Positions 16,577 to 28,421 of a stretch of 64,000 bases of DNA are shown here, in pieces. The stretch covers positions 84,651 through 148,650 of the forward strand of contig CAKUNE010000004.1 in the NCBI GenBank assembly GCA_934668345.1, given 5' to 3'. Each line of letters starts with the position of its first letter. The first letter of the stretch is position 1. Under the pieces are notes generated by a model. It ran no database searches. It saw only the letters and a list, made by a program, of their open reading frames with translations, and was not told where the DNA came from. The DNA comes from an uncultured Collinsella sp. (GTDB lineage: Bacteria > Actinomycetota > Coriobacteriia > Coriobacteriales > Coriobacteriaceae). The position numbers and the translations under genes are program-made.

Positions 16577-17578
16577 ATGGCATACGGATACAATGACGGC
16601 GACCAACGGCCACAAAGCGTGCGCCTTGCCGGCCGCACCACGCCAACGCCCAGAAGCACCTCCGACAGCGACAGCCCGCAGCGCCCCCAAGAGCAGCTCG
16701 GGGCTTCTTCGCAGCAACAAGGCCGTACCGTGCAGCAGTCAGACCGCATGAGTACGAGCACACGCCAACGCCAGACCGACACATCGCAGCCACGCCGCTA
16801 CGATCGCCGCAAGACCGACTACTACGTTAAGCGCTCCTTTTCGCGACCTCAACGCGATCGCGGCAATTCCGCCCCTCGCCCCGCGTCGCATACCACAAGC
16901 CACGCGCTTCCAGCCCGCCGCCTACGCCTTGCGCTTTGCTCCATCGCCGCCTGCCTCGTCTTTGTGTTTTTGGGATCCTGTATCTCCCACGGATCAGCCG
17001 GTCTTGAGCCCACTGCCGAGGACAAGCTGCTTAAAGCTCCCGTCGCGCCCGGTTACTCCTTTGCGTTCTCGACCCCACGCTCGCAATGGCAGGCCGGCAC
17101 CATGCCCCACATCTACCAAATTGACCCCGCATGGTCGGAGCTGCCCTATGCCGGTGGCACTATTCGCGAAAACGCTTGCGGTCCCACTTGCCTCACCATG
17201 GTCTATGTTTTTAAGACCGGCCATACCGATAAGACGCCGGTCGATATATGCGCACTGGCCGAAGCCGGCAACTACGCCCCCACTGGTGCCACCGAGTGGT
17301 CGTTTATGACAAGCGGTGCATGGCAGCTGGGGCTCAACGGAACACAGCTCTATAACGATCGCGAATCGATCACCCAAGCACTTCGCTCGGGTGCGCCCGT
17401 CATCGCCGCAGTGCGCCCCGGCACGTTTACCAACGTAGGCCACTATATCGTGCTCCACGGCATCGACGATGCCAACCAGATTGGCGTCTACGACCCCAAC
17501 TCGGCCAGCCGCAGCGCCCGCCGCTGGGGCGTCGTAGAGGTCCTCAACGAAGTCGAAGCCATGTGGGCCTACTACTAG
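16577..17578 (+). CDS. Membrane-anchored C39-like cysteine peptidase family protein
   Basis: The 333-residue protein starts with about 110 polar, Arg/Gln/Ser-rich residues, then one membrane helix (about 116-138), then a domain expected outside the cell. That domain has the C39_2-type pattern: ENACGPTCLTMV with Cys201, VGHYIVLHG with His289 and YDPNS with Asp306. These may form a papain-like catalytic triad. C39 relatives cleave peptides or, in some cases, only bind them. The ATG at 16577 follows AAGGTGA; an upstream GTG is less well placed. It stands alone, divergent from the permease. Confidence 0.75.
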   Translation: MAYGYNDGDQRPQSVRLAGRTTPTPRSTSDSDSPQRPQEQLGASSQQQGRTVQQSDRMSTSTRQRQTDTSQPRRYDRRKTDYYVKRSFSRPQRDRGNSAPRPASHTTSHALPARRLRLALCSIAACLVFVFLGSCISHGSAGLEPTAEDKLLKAPVAPGYSFAFSTPRSQWQAGTMPHIYQIDPAWSELPYAGGTIRENACGPTCLTMVYVFKTGHTDKTPVDICALAEAGNYAPTGATEWSFMTSGAWQLGLNGTQLYNDRESITQALRSGAPVIAAVRPGTFTNVGHYIVLHGIDDANQIGVYDPNSASRSARRWGVVEVLNEVEAMWAYY

Positions 17579-17589
17579 TCATTGGGCAC

Positions 17590-17815
17590 TCATTGGGGAC
17601 AGACTTAAATGAGTGGCCCCAGACTGCCCGGAACTGCCGGCACGGAAGGCGCATCCCGCTTTGAAGTTCGATAGCGGGATGCGCTTTCCGTTAGCGGCCC
17701 GCTTGGGAAACTGAGAGCCACTTTTCGGCATATTTCCGGGATGCATTTTCCGGTTGAGGGCCTCAAAGGAAACTGCACCCGTTTTGGACTACTCATTTAA
17801 GTCTGTCCCCAATGA
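17590..17815. repeat. Inverted-repeat element with GGGGACAGACTTAAATGAGT ends
   Basis: Perfect 25-bp arms at 17590-17614 and 17791-17815 enclose 176 bp. The inside holds its own hairpin, where GCGCATCCCGCT pairs with AGCGGGATGCGC. No coding sequence is convincing. It fills the gap between the C39-like gene and carbamate kinase, which converge on it. The GGGGAC ends recall REP-type sequences mobilised by RAYT transposases; no transposase is present here. Confidence 0.75.
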
Positions 17816-17828
17816 CTAGGTGAATAGC

Positions 17829-17861
17829 AAAAGCCCCGCAGTCGGAGCGGACTGCGGGGCT
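17829..17861 (-). terminator. Carbamate kinase terminator
   Basis: AGCCCCGCAGTC and GACTGCGGGGCT form a strong stem, followed on the minus strand by TTTT. It lies about 65 bp beyond the stop at 17927. Confidence 0.85.
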
Positions 17862-17926
17862 CATGAAGAGAGGCTAGTTTGTGGGCGCTTTGCCTGGCGC
17901 CCACGAGAGAGGCAACTGAGTAGGGA

Positions 17927-18889
17927 CTACTCGTGGATGCGGGTACCGGAGAGGCCAGCCATGGTCTCGGCAGCCTTGTCCAGAGCACCGATGATGCAGG
18001 TGCGGCCCTTGCGGGAACGGGCGAACTTGATGGCAGCGCGAACCTTGGGCTCCATGGAACCCTTGCCGAACTGGCCCTCGTCGGCCAGGCGCTCGGCCTC
18101 GTCGGCGGTGAGGTCCTCGAGCTCCTCCTGGTTGGGCTTGCCAAAGTTGATGGCGACATGCTCAACGGCAGTCAGCAGGAACAGAACGTCAGCGTCGCAG
18201 TCCTCGGCCAGCAGCTCGCCGCCCAGGTCCTTGTCGATGACGGCGGGAACGCCCTTGTAGCAGCCCTTGTTCTCGTAGTCGCGGACAACGGGGATGCCGC
18301 CGCCACCGCAGGCGATGACGATGAACTCGTTGTCGAGCAGGTTGAGGATGGAGTCGGCCTCGACGATCTTCTTGGGATCGGGGGAAGCGACGACGCGACG
18401 CCAGCCGCGGCCGGAATCCTCGACGAAGACCTTGGAAGGATCCTCGGCCATGAACTCCTTGGCCTGCTCCTCGGTGTAGAAGGGGCCGATTGGCTTGGTC
18501 GGGTTCTTGAACGCGGGATCGTCGGGATCGCACTCGATCTGGGTGACGACGGTAGCGGCGTGCCAACGCTTATAGCGCTTGTGCATCTCGCGGCCAATGC
18601 CCTGCTGCAGGTGATAACCAATGTAGCCCTGGGACATGGCGCCGCACTCGGGCAGCGGCATCTCGGGGGTACCGATGGCATCGTGGGCAGCGGCGAAGGC
18701 GTTCTGGATCATGCCGACCTGCGGGCCGTTGCCGTGGGTGATGATGATCTCGTTACCCTGCTCGATAAGACCAAGGAGAGCGTGGGCGGTGTTGCCCACG
18801 GCCTCGATCTGCTCGACGGGGTTGTTGCCGAGGGCGTTGCCGCCAAGGGCGACGACAATACGATCGGGCTTGCCAAGAGGCTTAGACAT
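17927..18889 (-). CDS. arcC: Carbamate kinase
   Basis: The 320-residue protein matches carbamate kinase throughout: VVALGGNAL at the start, THGNGPQVG, the central PTKPIGPFYTEEQA lid, WRRVVASPDP, IVIACGGGGIPVV and the C-terminal ALDKAAETMAGLSGT. It catalyses reversible phosphoryl transfer between carbamoyl phosphate plus ADP and carbamate plus ATP, normally making ATP in fermentative arginine, agmatine or purine/allantoin breakdown. The ATG at 18889 (MSKPLG) follows GAAAGGA. No arginine deiminase or carbamoyltransferase gene is adjacent, so the carbamoyl phosphate source lies elsewhere. It has its own terminator. Confidence 0.97.
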   Translation of the reverse strand: MSKPLGKPDRIVVALGGNALGNNPVEQIEAVGNTAHALLGLIEQGNEIIITHGNGPQVGMIQNAFAAAHDAIGTPEMPLPECGAMSQGYIGYHLQQGIGREMHKRYKRWHAATVVTQIECDPDDPAFKNPTKPIGPFYTEEQAKEFMAEDPSKVFVEDSGRGWRRVVASPDPKKIVEADSILNLLDNEFIVIACGGGGIPVVRDYENKGCYKGVPAVIDKDLGGELLAEDCDADVLFLLTAVEHVAINFGKPNQEELEDLTADEAERLADEGQFGKGSMEPKVRAAIKFARSRKGRTCIIGALDKAAETMAGLSGTRIHE

Positions 18890-19433
18890 TGCTGGAATCC
18901 TTTCTGTAAAAGGCCTACAACCCATTAATAACCCGCGTCCGTGCGATACGCGAGTTTATTAAGGTTTATATTCTCTTTATCGCTCATTTTATTCATTTTG
19001 AAAATAGCGGAACGGTGAACGGTCGTTTTTACCCGCTCAGCGTAATGAACCCCAGCTCACGCATATCTACGCCATTTACGTGCAACTTTATTTAAATAGA
19101 GCAGGGATTAGACCGGATTATGCAAACTATATCTTTGCTAAACACAAAACGGACAGCGCAAAATCTTACTCGCACTATACGAGATTCTATGCACTTATTG
19201 AACGAGTATGCACCCCTGCAAAAACAAGCGGCTTTTCATCCATCAAAAGGAATAACCAAGAAGTCCTCGCCGCGCGTTTCGCGGCAAAGGGACAGAAGGC
19301 AGCAACGACCAAGTCCCCCTCTATACCCAAAGTGGCGCGCCTTTCGCGGCAAAGCCGCGAAACAGCGCCCGGGACAAAAGGCCCCCACAACCACGTCCTT
19401 CATTCAGCCCCACAATCCGAGGACGTAGTCGTA
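18890..19433. other. Non-coding region upstream of carbamate kinase
   Basis: Bases 18926-19010 are AT-rich and probably contain the arcC promoter (a TATAAA-like box in the leader). Further left, a 9-bp stem TTTCGCGGC/GCCGCGAAA lies at 19342-19362. Two short plus-strand frames here have neither ribosome-binding site nor recognisable protein and look spurious. Confidence 0.4.
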
Positions 19434-19558
19434 GCAGGATCTGAGGGCTAACCTTCGCGGACACTCCGCAGGACGAAAGAACCCCCGCCGCACGTAGTGC
19501 GCAGCGGGGGTTCTTTCATGTCCGAGGACGTCCGCGAAGGTTAGCCCTCAGATCCTGC
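19434..19558. repeat. Class II palindrome after the PFOR gene
   Basis: Arms 19434-19462 and 19530-19558 are perfectly complementary over 29 bp. The 67-nt insert contains a terminator-like hairpin: GAAAGAACCCCCGC (19475-19488) with its complement at 19504-19517. The structure begins ten bases past the PFOR stop. Insert length and inner GAAAG/CTTTC stem match 4336-4480. Confidence 0.8.
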
Positions 19559-19568
19559 GATGGGAGGC

Positions 19569-23108
<3,540 letters not shown>

Positions 23109-23395
23109 ATACCCCTCTCCTCTCATATAGGTATACAGGCCCCGGCGATCGCCGGGATGTTGGCGTGATGGGATTTACGCTGTTGCTTCCAATCATCTGG
23201 CAGGCAGGCTCAGCAGCAGGTACGTGGCGTGGAGAGAAGACATGCCGAGGCGAGGGGCAACTGATGCGCCCCACAGACCCGACCGCCCGTCTTGCACATG
23301 ACCGAGCGCCGCAAAGGCCGCATGCCGGATGCTCCCGGGCACGCCCCGGCGATGGGAAGCGCCCGCAACGGAAATCCGCATGCGGGTTTATTGTA
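23109..23395 (-). promoter_or_regulatory. Long structured leader of the PFOR gene
   Basis: A -10-like TACAAT at 23390-23395 on the minus strand would give a leader of about 275 nt. The leader is GC-rich with many complementary segments and ends with a perfect 16-bp palindrome CCCGGCGATCGCCGGG (23141-23156), about 17 bases before the Shine-Dalgarno. It matches no riboswitch, 6S, SRP or RNase P consensus that I know. Bases 23396-23523 hold nothing I recognise. Confidence 0.4.
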
Positions 23396-23523
23396 CCCCG
23401 CCTTCAAGTGTAATTTCGGCAAATATAGGCGGGCGGTAAAGGTTTACCTCGGGTGACCGCCAAGGGCCAAAATGGCCCCTCCATCCCCAGGCGACCGGCT
23501 CTGGAGCGCCAAGGAGTGTCCCC

Positions 23524-23558
23524 AGCCGGCAGAAAAGGAACGTCCCTATCTGCCGGCT
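23524..23558 (-). repeat. Hairpin repeat at the FHA gene stop codon
   Basis: AGCCGGCAGA (23524-23533) pairs with TCTGCCGGCT (23549-23558) around a loop with GGAACGTCCC. It overlaps the FHA gene stop by two bases. The GGGACGTTC loop links it to the repeats at 43906-43958 and 47568-47653. Confidence 0.6.
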
Positions 23559-24495
23559 AGAGAGCACCGAAGAGGATGGCGTAGGTAGTGGATTCGCCGA
23601 GCTTGAGCTCGTCGCCGGGATTGAGTTGGGCGGAACGGCCGGGCTCGACCTGAATGCAGACGCGCGTGGCCCCGTTTACCACCACGGTTCCGTTGGTGGA
23701 CGACAAGTCCTCGACGTGCCAGATATTTTGAGCATCGCACCAGATATGGGCATGGCGGGCCGAGACATCGTCGCCGACGTCGGTAATATCGCCCTCACCA
23801 GTGGCCAGCGCGCCAATCTCAACACCCTGCTCACTCGGCTGAATCCAGCGCGGGGCGCTCACGACAAAACTGTTTTGCACGCGCAGCAAGCCCAAGGGGT
23901 GCGCCGGGGCGGGTTCGCGTTCGCTCGCAGTCAGCGACATGCCAAGCGAACGCGGCGTGGATGTGCCTCCGCCACAAGTCGCGTGTGCGTAGTCGATGGA
24001 ATAGTTCACCGAGGACCGCACATCCGCCGAACAACCGACGGCGACAAACAGCACCAGCACGGCCTCGGCGCGCTCGGCGGGCATGAGTTCCGCAGCCTGG
24101 GACAGGCGATCGAGCGCGTTGCGATAGAGATTCGTGTCCTGGTGGCACTCTTCGAGCGCGCGTACCATCGGTTCACCTGCAGGACCGCACACCATATTGA
24201 TCACAGCCGTGGAGTCCATGGGATTGCGCTGGCGCAGGGCCAGTTGCGACATAATACGCGCAGCCGAGGTACCGTATTCGGCAAAGTAGCGCTGCTGAAG
24301 CGTGCCGACCGGCGCGCGAACGATAAAGCGGGAAACCCAAGAGCGATCGGCGGCTCGGCTCTGCGGGCTGCGGCCGTCGGCGAGCGGACGGGACGAAAGC
24401 ACCAAGCCGCACAGCTCGATATGGCTCAGATGCGCCGCGCGTTTAAAGATGTCAAACATGGCCCCGCATGGGGTGAGCTCAACTTGAGATGCCAT
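23557..24495 (-). CDS. FHA-domain protein paired with a Ser/Thr kinase
   Basis: The 312-residue protein has a C-terminal forkhead-associated domain (about 220-305) with conserved GDDVSARHAHIW and DLSSTNGTVV, which binds phosphothreonine. The N-terminal 200 residues match nothing I know; they are Cys- and Ala-containing and look soluble. The kinase stop is four bases before this ATG, and the Shine-Dalgarno AAGGAGG lies inside the end of the kinase gene, so translation is coupled. It probably docks on phosphorylated targets of that kinase, perhaps the kinase itself or the Gly/Ser-rich membrane protein. Confidence 0.85.
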   Translation of the reverse strand: MASQVELTPCGAMFDIFKRAAHLSHIELCGLVLSSRPLADGRSPQSRAADRSWVSRFIVRAPVGTLQQRYFAEYGTSAARIMSQLALRQRNPMDSTAVINMVCGPAGEPMVRALEECHQDTNLYRNALDRLSQAAELMPAERAEAVLVLFVAVGCSADVRSSVNYSIDYAHATCGGGTSTPRSLGMSLTASEREPAPAHPLGLLRVQNSFVVSAPRWIQPSEQGVEIGALATGEGDITDVGDDVSARHAHIWCDAQNIWHVEDLSSTNGTVVVNGATRVCIQVEPGRSAQLNPGDELKLGESTTYAILFGAL

Positions 24496-24498
24496 GAC

Positions 24499-26343
24499 CT
24501 AGGCCTCCTTGGTCGTAGAAATAGAATCGGACGATACTTCGACAGGTCCGCCAAAAGTACGGGCAGCTGCGGCCCCACCGGCAAGCGGAGTCGCCATCTG
24601 GGCTTTTGTGCGTCGCGGTGCCGAAACGGGAAGTTCAAAGGCAAAGCCCATCGCAAGCAAAAACCACGTAAGCGTATAGGTTGCAATCAGAGCGGCAACA
24701 AGGCCGCCCATCACGGCGCGTTGGGAAAATACGCTACATGCAGCCGCAACCAGTACCGGAACCTCGCAGGCAGAAAGCGCAAGCACACCCTGCAGGAACC
24801 CCGAGCGCCGATCGCGCGCAAGTGCCCCCGCGGCAACGCCGGCTATGCCTGGTAGCGCCAACGCCAGTGCAGCAATAATACCCGGTAGCGACCCAGACCA
24901 CACGAGCGATCCCAAAGTCGCCGTCACGCGAGCGCCCGACGCCAGCAGCGCGGCCGAAACCACGACCACAGCCCAAATCACGCCACAGACGACCGTCGCG
25001 CCGACCATCAGCGCGCGACGAACCGCGCGGCCAGACGCATCCATGGGGCACGGCGTGAGCGGCTCGCCGCGGAGCGAACGACCGACATTTTGCGCATAGT
25101 GGTCACAAAACGCCGAGAGCGCCGCCTCGACCGCTACCGGCTCGGGACGATCTTTTTGATGGCTGGACAGACAGGCCATCACCACGTCGAACAGCTGGGC
25201 ATCGACAAACGCCAGCGCATCGCGTAGCTCTTCGGAATCCGGCTCAAGCCCCAGCTGCTGGGCCTGCTCAGCCGCGGCGAGCGCCACATCGGGCTCACGA
25301 CGAAGCAGCTGAGTCAAATCGCAACCGGGCGCATGGGCACCAATGGGATAGTCGGGCAGCGTGTCCATCTTGAGACGGTAGGGGCTGGCGATGTCGCGCG
25401 TCTTTTTGCGCGAACCCGAGGTGCCCGAAGTACTCGGCGCAGCTTCGTATGGCGCGACGCCGGCAATGAGCTCGTAAACCGTGCTTGCCGCGGCATAGAC
25501 GTCGATCGCCGGCGACATACGCAAAGCGCGCAGGTCGGGAATATCGTCGGTGAGCATCTCGGGCGGAGCGTAGGCCACCGTCGCGCGACGCAGCGTGGCA
25601 TAGCGCTCGGTAAAGGATGCCTTGCCGCCGGTACCGGCCACGGCCGACGCAGGCTCGAGCGCCAGCGACGAGCCAAAGTCGATCAGGCACAGGTCAAAGG
25701 TGCCCTCGGCAAGCTGCCGGTCAAGCGGTAGACGCGCCGTACGCACCATAATATTAGCGGGCGAGATATCGCGATGGACAAAGCCCTCCCCCACCAGGCT
25801 CATGCGGCAGAGCAGGTCGAACAGGTCGCGCCCCAAGCGCGCCGCCACAAGCGGCGATAGGCGGCCGGCATCGTCCACGGCAAAGCGCGAGCGCAAGCGG
25901 GCGAGCGTCTCGCCCTCGACCCATTCCATGACAATTGCAGGCACACCGTCAACCTCGCCCCAGCCATAGAGGCGGGGAAAGCCCTTAAGGCCCGAAAGGG
26001 CGCGATGGCATTCATATTCCTCGCGAAATGCCGCTTTGAACTTGGCGACCAGCGCCTCATGGGCGGCATCGTCGTCAAACTCATCGCGCGTCGGCAAGAT
26101 GAGCTGTTTGAGTGCTACGGCCTCGCCTTGGGCGTTGACGGCACGCGTCACGCGGCCGATACCGCCACGGCGCATGGTGGCATCGTCGGCAAACAGTATC
26201 GTAAAACGACGCAGATAGGCAGGCAGTTCGTCCTGACCGAGCGCAATGGCCGGCTCAAACCCGTCGACACGCGCCAGGCGCAGGCCGACCATGGGATCGC
26301 GACCGAGCGATTGTGGTGTGGTGGATGCAAGATCGGTCATCAT
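24499..26343 (-). CDS. Ser/Thr protein kinase with C-terminal membrane domain
   Basis: The 614-residue protein has an N-terminal Hanks-type kinase domain (about 45-420): a divergent glycine loop RRGGIGRV, ATP-binding Lys79 in VALKQ, catalytic loop HRDISPANIM (His190, Arg191, Asp192), IDFGSS at about 221-226 and APPE. A C-terminal membrane domain of about five helices (440-590) follows. It lacks PASTA repeats, so it is not PknB. It overlaps the preceding Gly/Ser-rich protein gene by 4 bp and is followed within 4 bp by an FHA gene, so the three form a tightly coupled module. Confidence 0.92.
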   Translation of the reverse strand: MMTDLASTTPQSLGRDPMVGLRLARVDGFEPAIALGQDELPAYLRRFTILFADDATMRRGGIGRVTRAVNAQGEAVALKQLILPTRDEFDDDAAHEALVAKFKAAFREEYECHRALSGLKGFPRLYGWGEVDGVPAIVMEWVEGETLARLRSRFAVDDAGRLSPLVAARLGRDLFDLLCRMSLVGEGFVHRDISPANIMVRTARLPLDRQLAEGTFDLCLIDFGSSLALEPASAVAGTGGKASFTERYATLRRATVAYAPPEMLTDDIPDLRALRMSPAIDVYAAASTVYELIAGVAPYEAAPSTSGTSGSRKKTRDIASPYRLKMDTLPDYPIGAHAPGCDLTQLLRREPDVALAAAEQAQQLGLEPDSEELRDALAFVDAQLFDVVMACLSSHQKDRPEPVAVEAALSAFCDHYAQNVGRSLRGEPLTPCPMDASGRAVRRALMVGATVVCGVIWAVVVVSAALLASGARVTATLGSLVWSGSLPGIIAALALALPGIAGVAAGALARDRRSGFLQGVLALSACEVPVLVAAACSVFSQRAVMGGLVAALIATYTLTWFLLAMGFAFELPVSAPRRTKAQMATPLAGGAAAARTFGGPVEVSSDSISTTKEA

Positions 26344-27245
26344 AGGGCAAGCGCCGCCACGTTATTGTTGAAGTTACCGAGCGCGACGTCATCATCGCCG
26401 TAATGGCCGACCCATTGACATAGGTTGGTGTAACAGCCCCACAGATTGGCATACTGCTGATACCACTTTGACCGGGGCGAGAATGTCTGACGACCGAACT
26501 CGGCTCGAATGACAAACATCTCCCCGACCAGGCTGTCGCACGGCCTGGGATCTCCCGTAGAGTTATAGGTCGAAACCACGTCATTGGCACGAGAAACATA
26601 GCCGTCGAGCATGTTGTACTTGGTCACAAGCCAACTGTGAATGCTCTCTTCCTCAGCAGCGGAAAGGCCACCGGAGTTTGCATCGTTGTCAGTGTTGCCG
26701 CCCGTCGAGCCGCCGTTTCCAGACCCTCCGGCAGAGGAACCCGACCCAGAGCCGCCGCCCGAACTCGACGAATCCGAGCCGGAGCCAGAAGTATCCGAGC
26801 TACCGGGCTTTCCGGACTGCTGGGCGTCCTGCTCCTTCTGCTGCTCGACCTTATTCACCGTTGCCGCCACGCTATTGTTGGACAACCGATCGATGATCTT
26901 GGTGTTGGTGAGCACGATGGTTTTGCCATTGGCAAGCGTGACTTCGTTGTCCGGGGCCTCGGCGCCGTCCGCGTCGTCGGTGCCAAACACAATATGCGCG
27001 ACCACACTTGCCCAAGCATATCCAGTCGTGGTGCCCAGGTCACTTTTGACCTCATGCCCCACGCGCGGTTCGCGTGCGGCATGTGCCTGCATCATGGACG
27101 GCACGGTCATGCCATAGGCAGAAACGCCAGCTATGACCAGCACCAGCGAGCAAGACAGCAGTGCGTACGCCCGCGGCGCCAAGCCCAGTCGGCGTCGCAT
27201 GCGCACCGCGGCGTCGCGCTTTGTCTGAGTGCCACCGGGCCGCAT
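26340..27245 (-). CDS. Membrane-anchored protein with Gly/Ser-rich linker
   Basis: The 301-residue protein has a basic cytoplasmic tail, one membrane helix (about 28-50) and an extracellular part. A roughly 50-residue tract of almost only Gly, Ser, Asn, Asp and Thr (about 145-195) joins two folded regions. The C-terminal 100 residues hold several Tyr, Trp and three Cys and may be a binding domain. I recognise no family. The ATG at 27245 follows GGAGGAG, next to a terminator-like hairpin. It starts the kinase/FHA module and may be its external sensor or a substrate; both are inference. Confidence 0.75.
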   Translation of the reverse strand: MRPGGTQTKRDAAVRMRRRLGLAPRAYALLSCSLVLVIAGVSAYGMTVPSMMQAHAAREPRVGHEVKSDLGTTTGYAWASVVAHIVFGTDDADGAEAPDNEVTLANGKTIVLTNTKIIDRLSNNSVAATVNKVEQQKEQDAQQSGKPGSSDTSGSGSDSSSSGGGSGSGSSAGGSGNGGSTGGNTDNDANSGGLSAAEEESIHSWLVTKYNMLDGYVSRANDVVSTYNSTGDPRPCDSLVGEMFVIRAEFGRQTFSPRSKWYQQYANLWGCYTNLCQWVGHYGDDDVALGNFNNNVAALAL

Positions 27246-27259
27246 GCGTTCTCCTCCAA

Positions 27260-27285
27260 CAAAAACACGCCGCTCGGGAGCGGCG
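27260..27285 (-). terminator. Terminator-like hairpin in the Gly/Ser protein leader
   Basis: CGCCGCT and AGCGGCG pair around a tetraloop, and TTTTT follows within two bases on the minus strand. The Shine-Dalgarno starts only a few bases further. It can end recR read-through, but a likely promoter (TTGCGC and TACACT boxes near 27315-27336) lies upstream, so it could attenuate this gene. Confidence 0.6.
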
Positions 27286-27424
27286 CATTCATTCGAATCC
27301 ATATTTGAGTGTATCAGCGAACCCAAAAGGTTGCGCAACGAATGGGCAAATTAAGGATGCGAGTGGAAGCATCCATGCGATAAGCGGATACAAAGCATCT
27401 TTGTTGCACAACAAACTTACAGTC

Positions 27425-27452
27425 GCACGGGGAAATTATGACTACCCCGTGC
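27425..27452 (-). terminator. Hairpin after recR
   Basis: GCACGGGG and CCCCGTGC form an 8-bp stem about 40 bp past the recR stop. The T-tract is poor. The loop ending TGACTA is shared with the hairpin at 56331-56360. Confidence 0.45.
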
Positions 27453-27490
27453 GTCGCGAGGAAAACATACGGCAGGAGCAGGCTCGCCAC

Positions 27491-28087
27491 CTAAATCGTG
27501 CGACGGGCCTCGATGGCGCGCCCAAGCGTAAGCTCGTCGGCATACTCCAGGTCGCCGCCCACGGGCAGGCCGCTCGCCAGACGCGACACCTCAACGCCCA
27601 GCGGCTTGATAGTGCGGGCCAGGTAACTCGCCGTGGTCTCGCCCTCAATATTGGGGTTGGTGGCGATGATGACCTCGTGGATGTCCTCGTGGCCCAAGCG
27701 TGCCAGCAGCTCGCGAATGTGCAGCTGCTCGGGGCCAATCTTGTCCATGGGACTGATCACGCCGCCCAATACGTGGTAGAGACCGTGGTAGCTGCCCGTG
27801 CGCTCGATCGCCTGGACATCGCGCGGCTCGCCCACCACGCAAATGCGAGTGGTATCGCGCATCGGGTCCTGGCAGATGGAGCACTCGTCGGCCGTGGCGT
27901 AGTTAAAGCAGCGGCTGCAAAAGTGGACCTCCTGCTTGACCTCCAGGATGGCCTCGGCCAGGCGGCGGGCCTCCTCGGCATCGGCCTCGAGCAGGTAATA
28001 GGCGATGCGCTGGGCCGACTTGGGACCAATGCCCGGCAGACGGCCCAGCTCATCGAGCAGTTTTTGCAGACTGTGATTCGCACTCAT
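27491..28087 (-). CDS. recR: Recombination mediator protein RecR
   Basis: The 198-residue protein has the full RecR layout: helix-hairpin-helix [17 protein letters not shown], a four-cysteine zinc finger (CSRC and CSIC) at about 57-72, a Toprim domain beginning ICVVGEP with [14 protein letters not shown], and the C-terminal Walker-like segment [18 protein letters not shown]. RecR works with RecO/RecF to load RecA at gaps. It starts 13 bp after ybaB, its usual neighbour. Confidence 0.98.
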   Translation of the reverse strand: MSANHSLQKLLDELGRLPGIGPKSAQRIAYYLLEADAEEARRLAEAILEVKQEVHFCSRCFNYATADECSICQDPMRDTTRICVVGEPRDVQAIERTGSYHGLYHVLGGVISPMDKIGPEQLHIRELLARLGHEDIHEVIIATNPNIEGETTASYLARTIKPLGVEVSRLASGLPVGGDLEYADELTLGRAIEARRTI

Positions 28088-28100
28088 ATATATGTGTGTC

Positions 28101-28421
28101 TTAGAACGGCATGCCCGGGATGTTGAGGCCGCCGGTGATGGCGCCCATCTGCTTGTTGGCGAGCTCGTTGACGCCGCGGACGGCCTCGTTGACGGCAGCC
28201 ATGATCATGTCCTGCAGCATATCGACGTCCTCGGGATCGAGGGCATCGGGATCGATGGTGAGGTTGACGAGCTCCATCTCGCCGTTAACGGTCACCTTGA
28301 CCATGCCGCCGCCGGCAGAGGCGTCGACGGTCTGGGACTTGAGGTTCTCCTGCGCGGCGGCAAGCTGCTCCTGCATCTTGCGAGCCTGCTTCATCATCTG
28401 CTGCATGTTCATACCGGCCAT
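28101..28421 (-). CDS. ybaB: YbaB/EbfC nucleoid-associated protein
   Basis: The 106-residue protein begins with the Met/Gln/Lys-rich helix [15 protein letters not shown] and has the family core [16 protein letters not shown] and [10 protein letters not shown]. YbaB/EbfC proteins form dimers that bind DNA and coat the nucleoid. The gene precedes recR as usual but is separated from dnaX by a 1.4-kb insertion with other genes. Confidence 0.95.
   Translation of the reverse strand: MAGMNMQQMMKQARKMQEQLAAAQENLKSQTVDASAGGGMVKVTVNGEMELVNLTIDPDALDPEDVDMLQDMIMAAVNEAVRGVNELANKQMGAITGGLNIPGMPF

Noticed and set aside
19080..19451. Plus-strand frame of 123 codons before PFOR
   Set aside because: No ribosome-binding site, no recognisable domain, and it runs into the arm of a palindrome.
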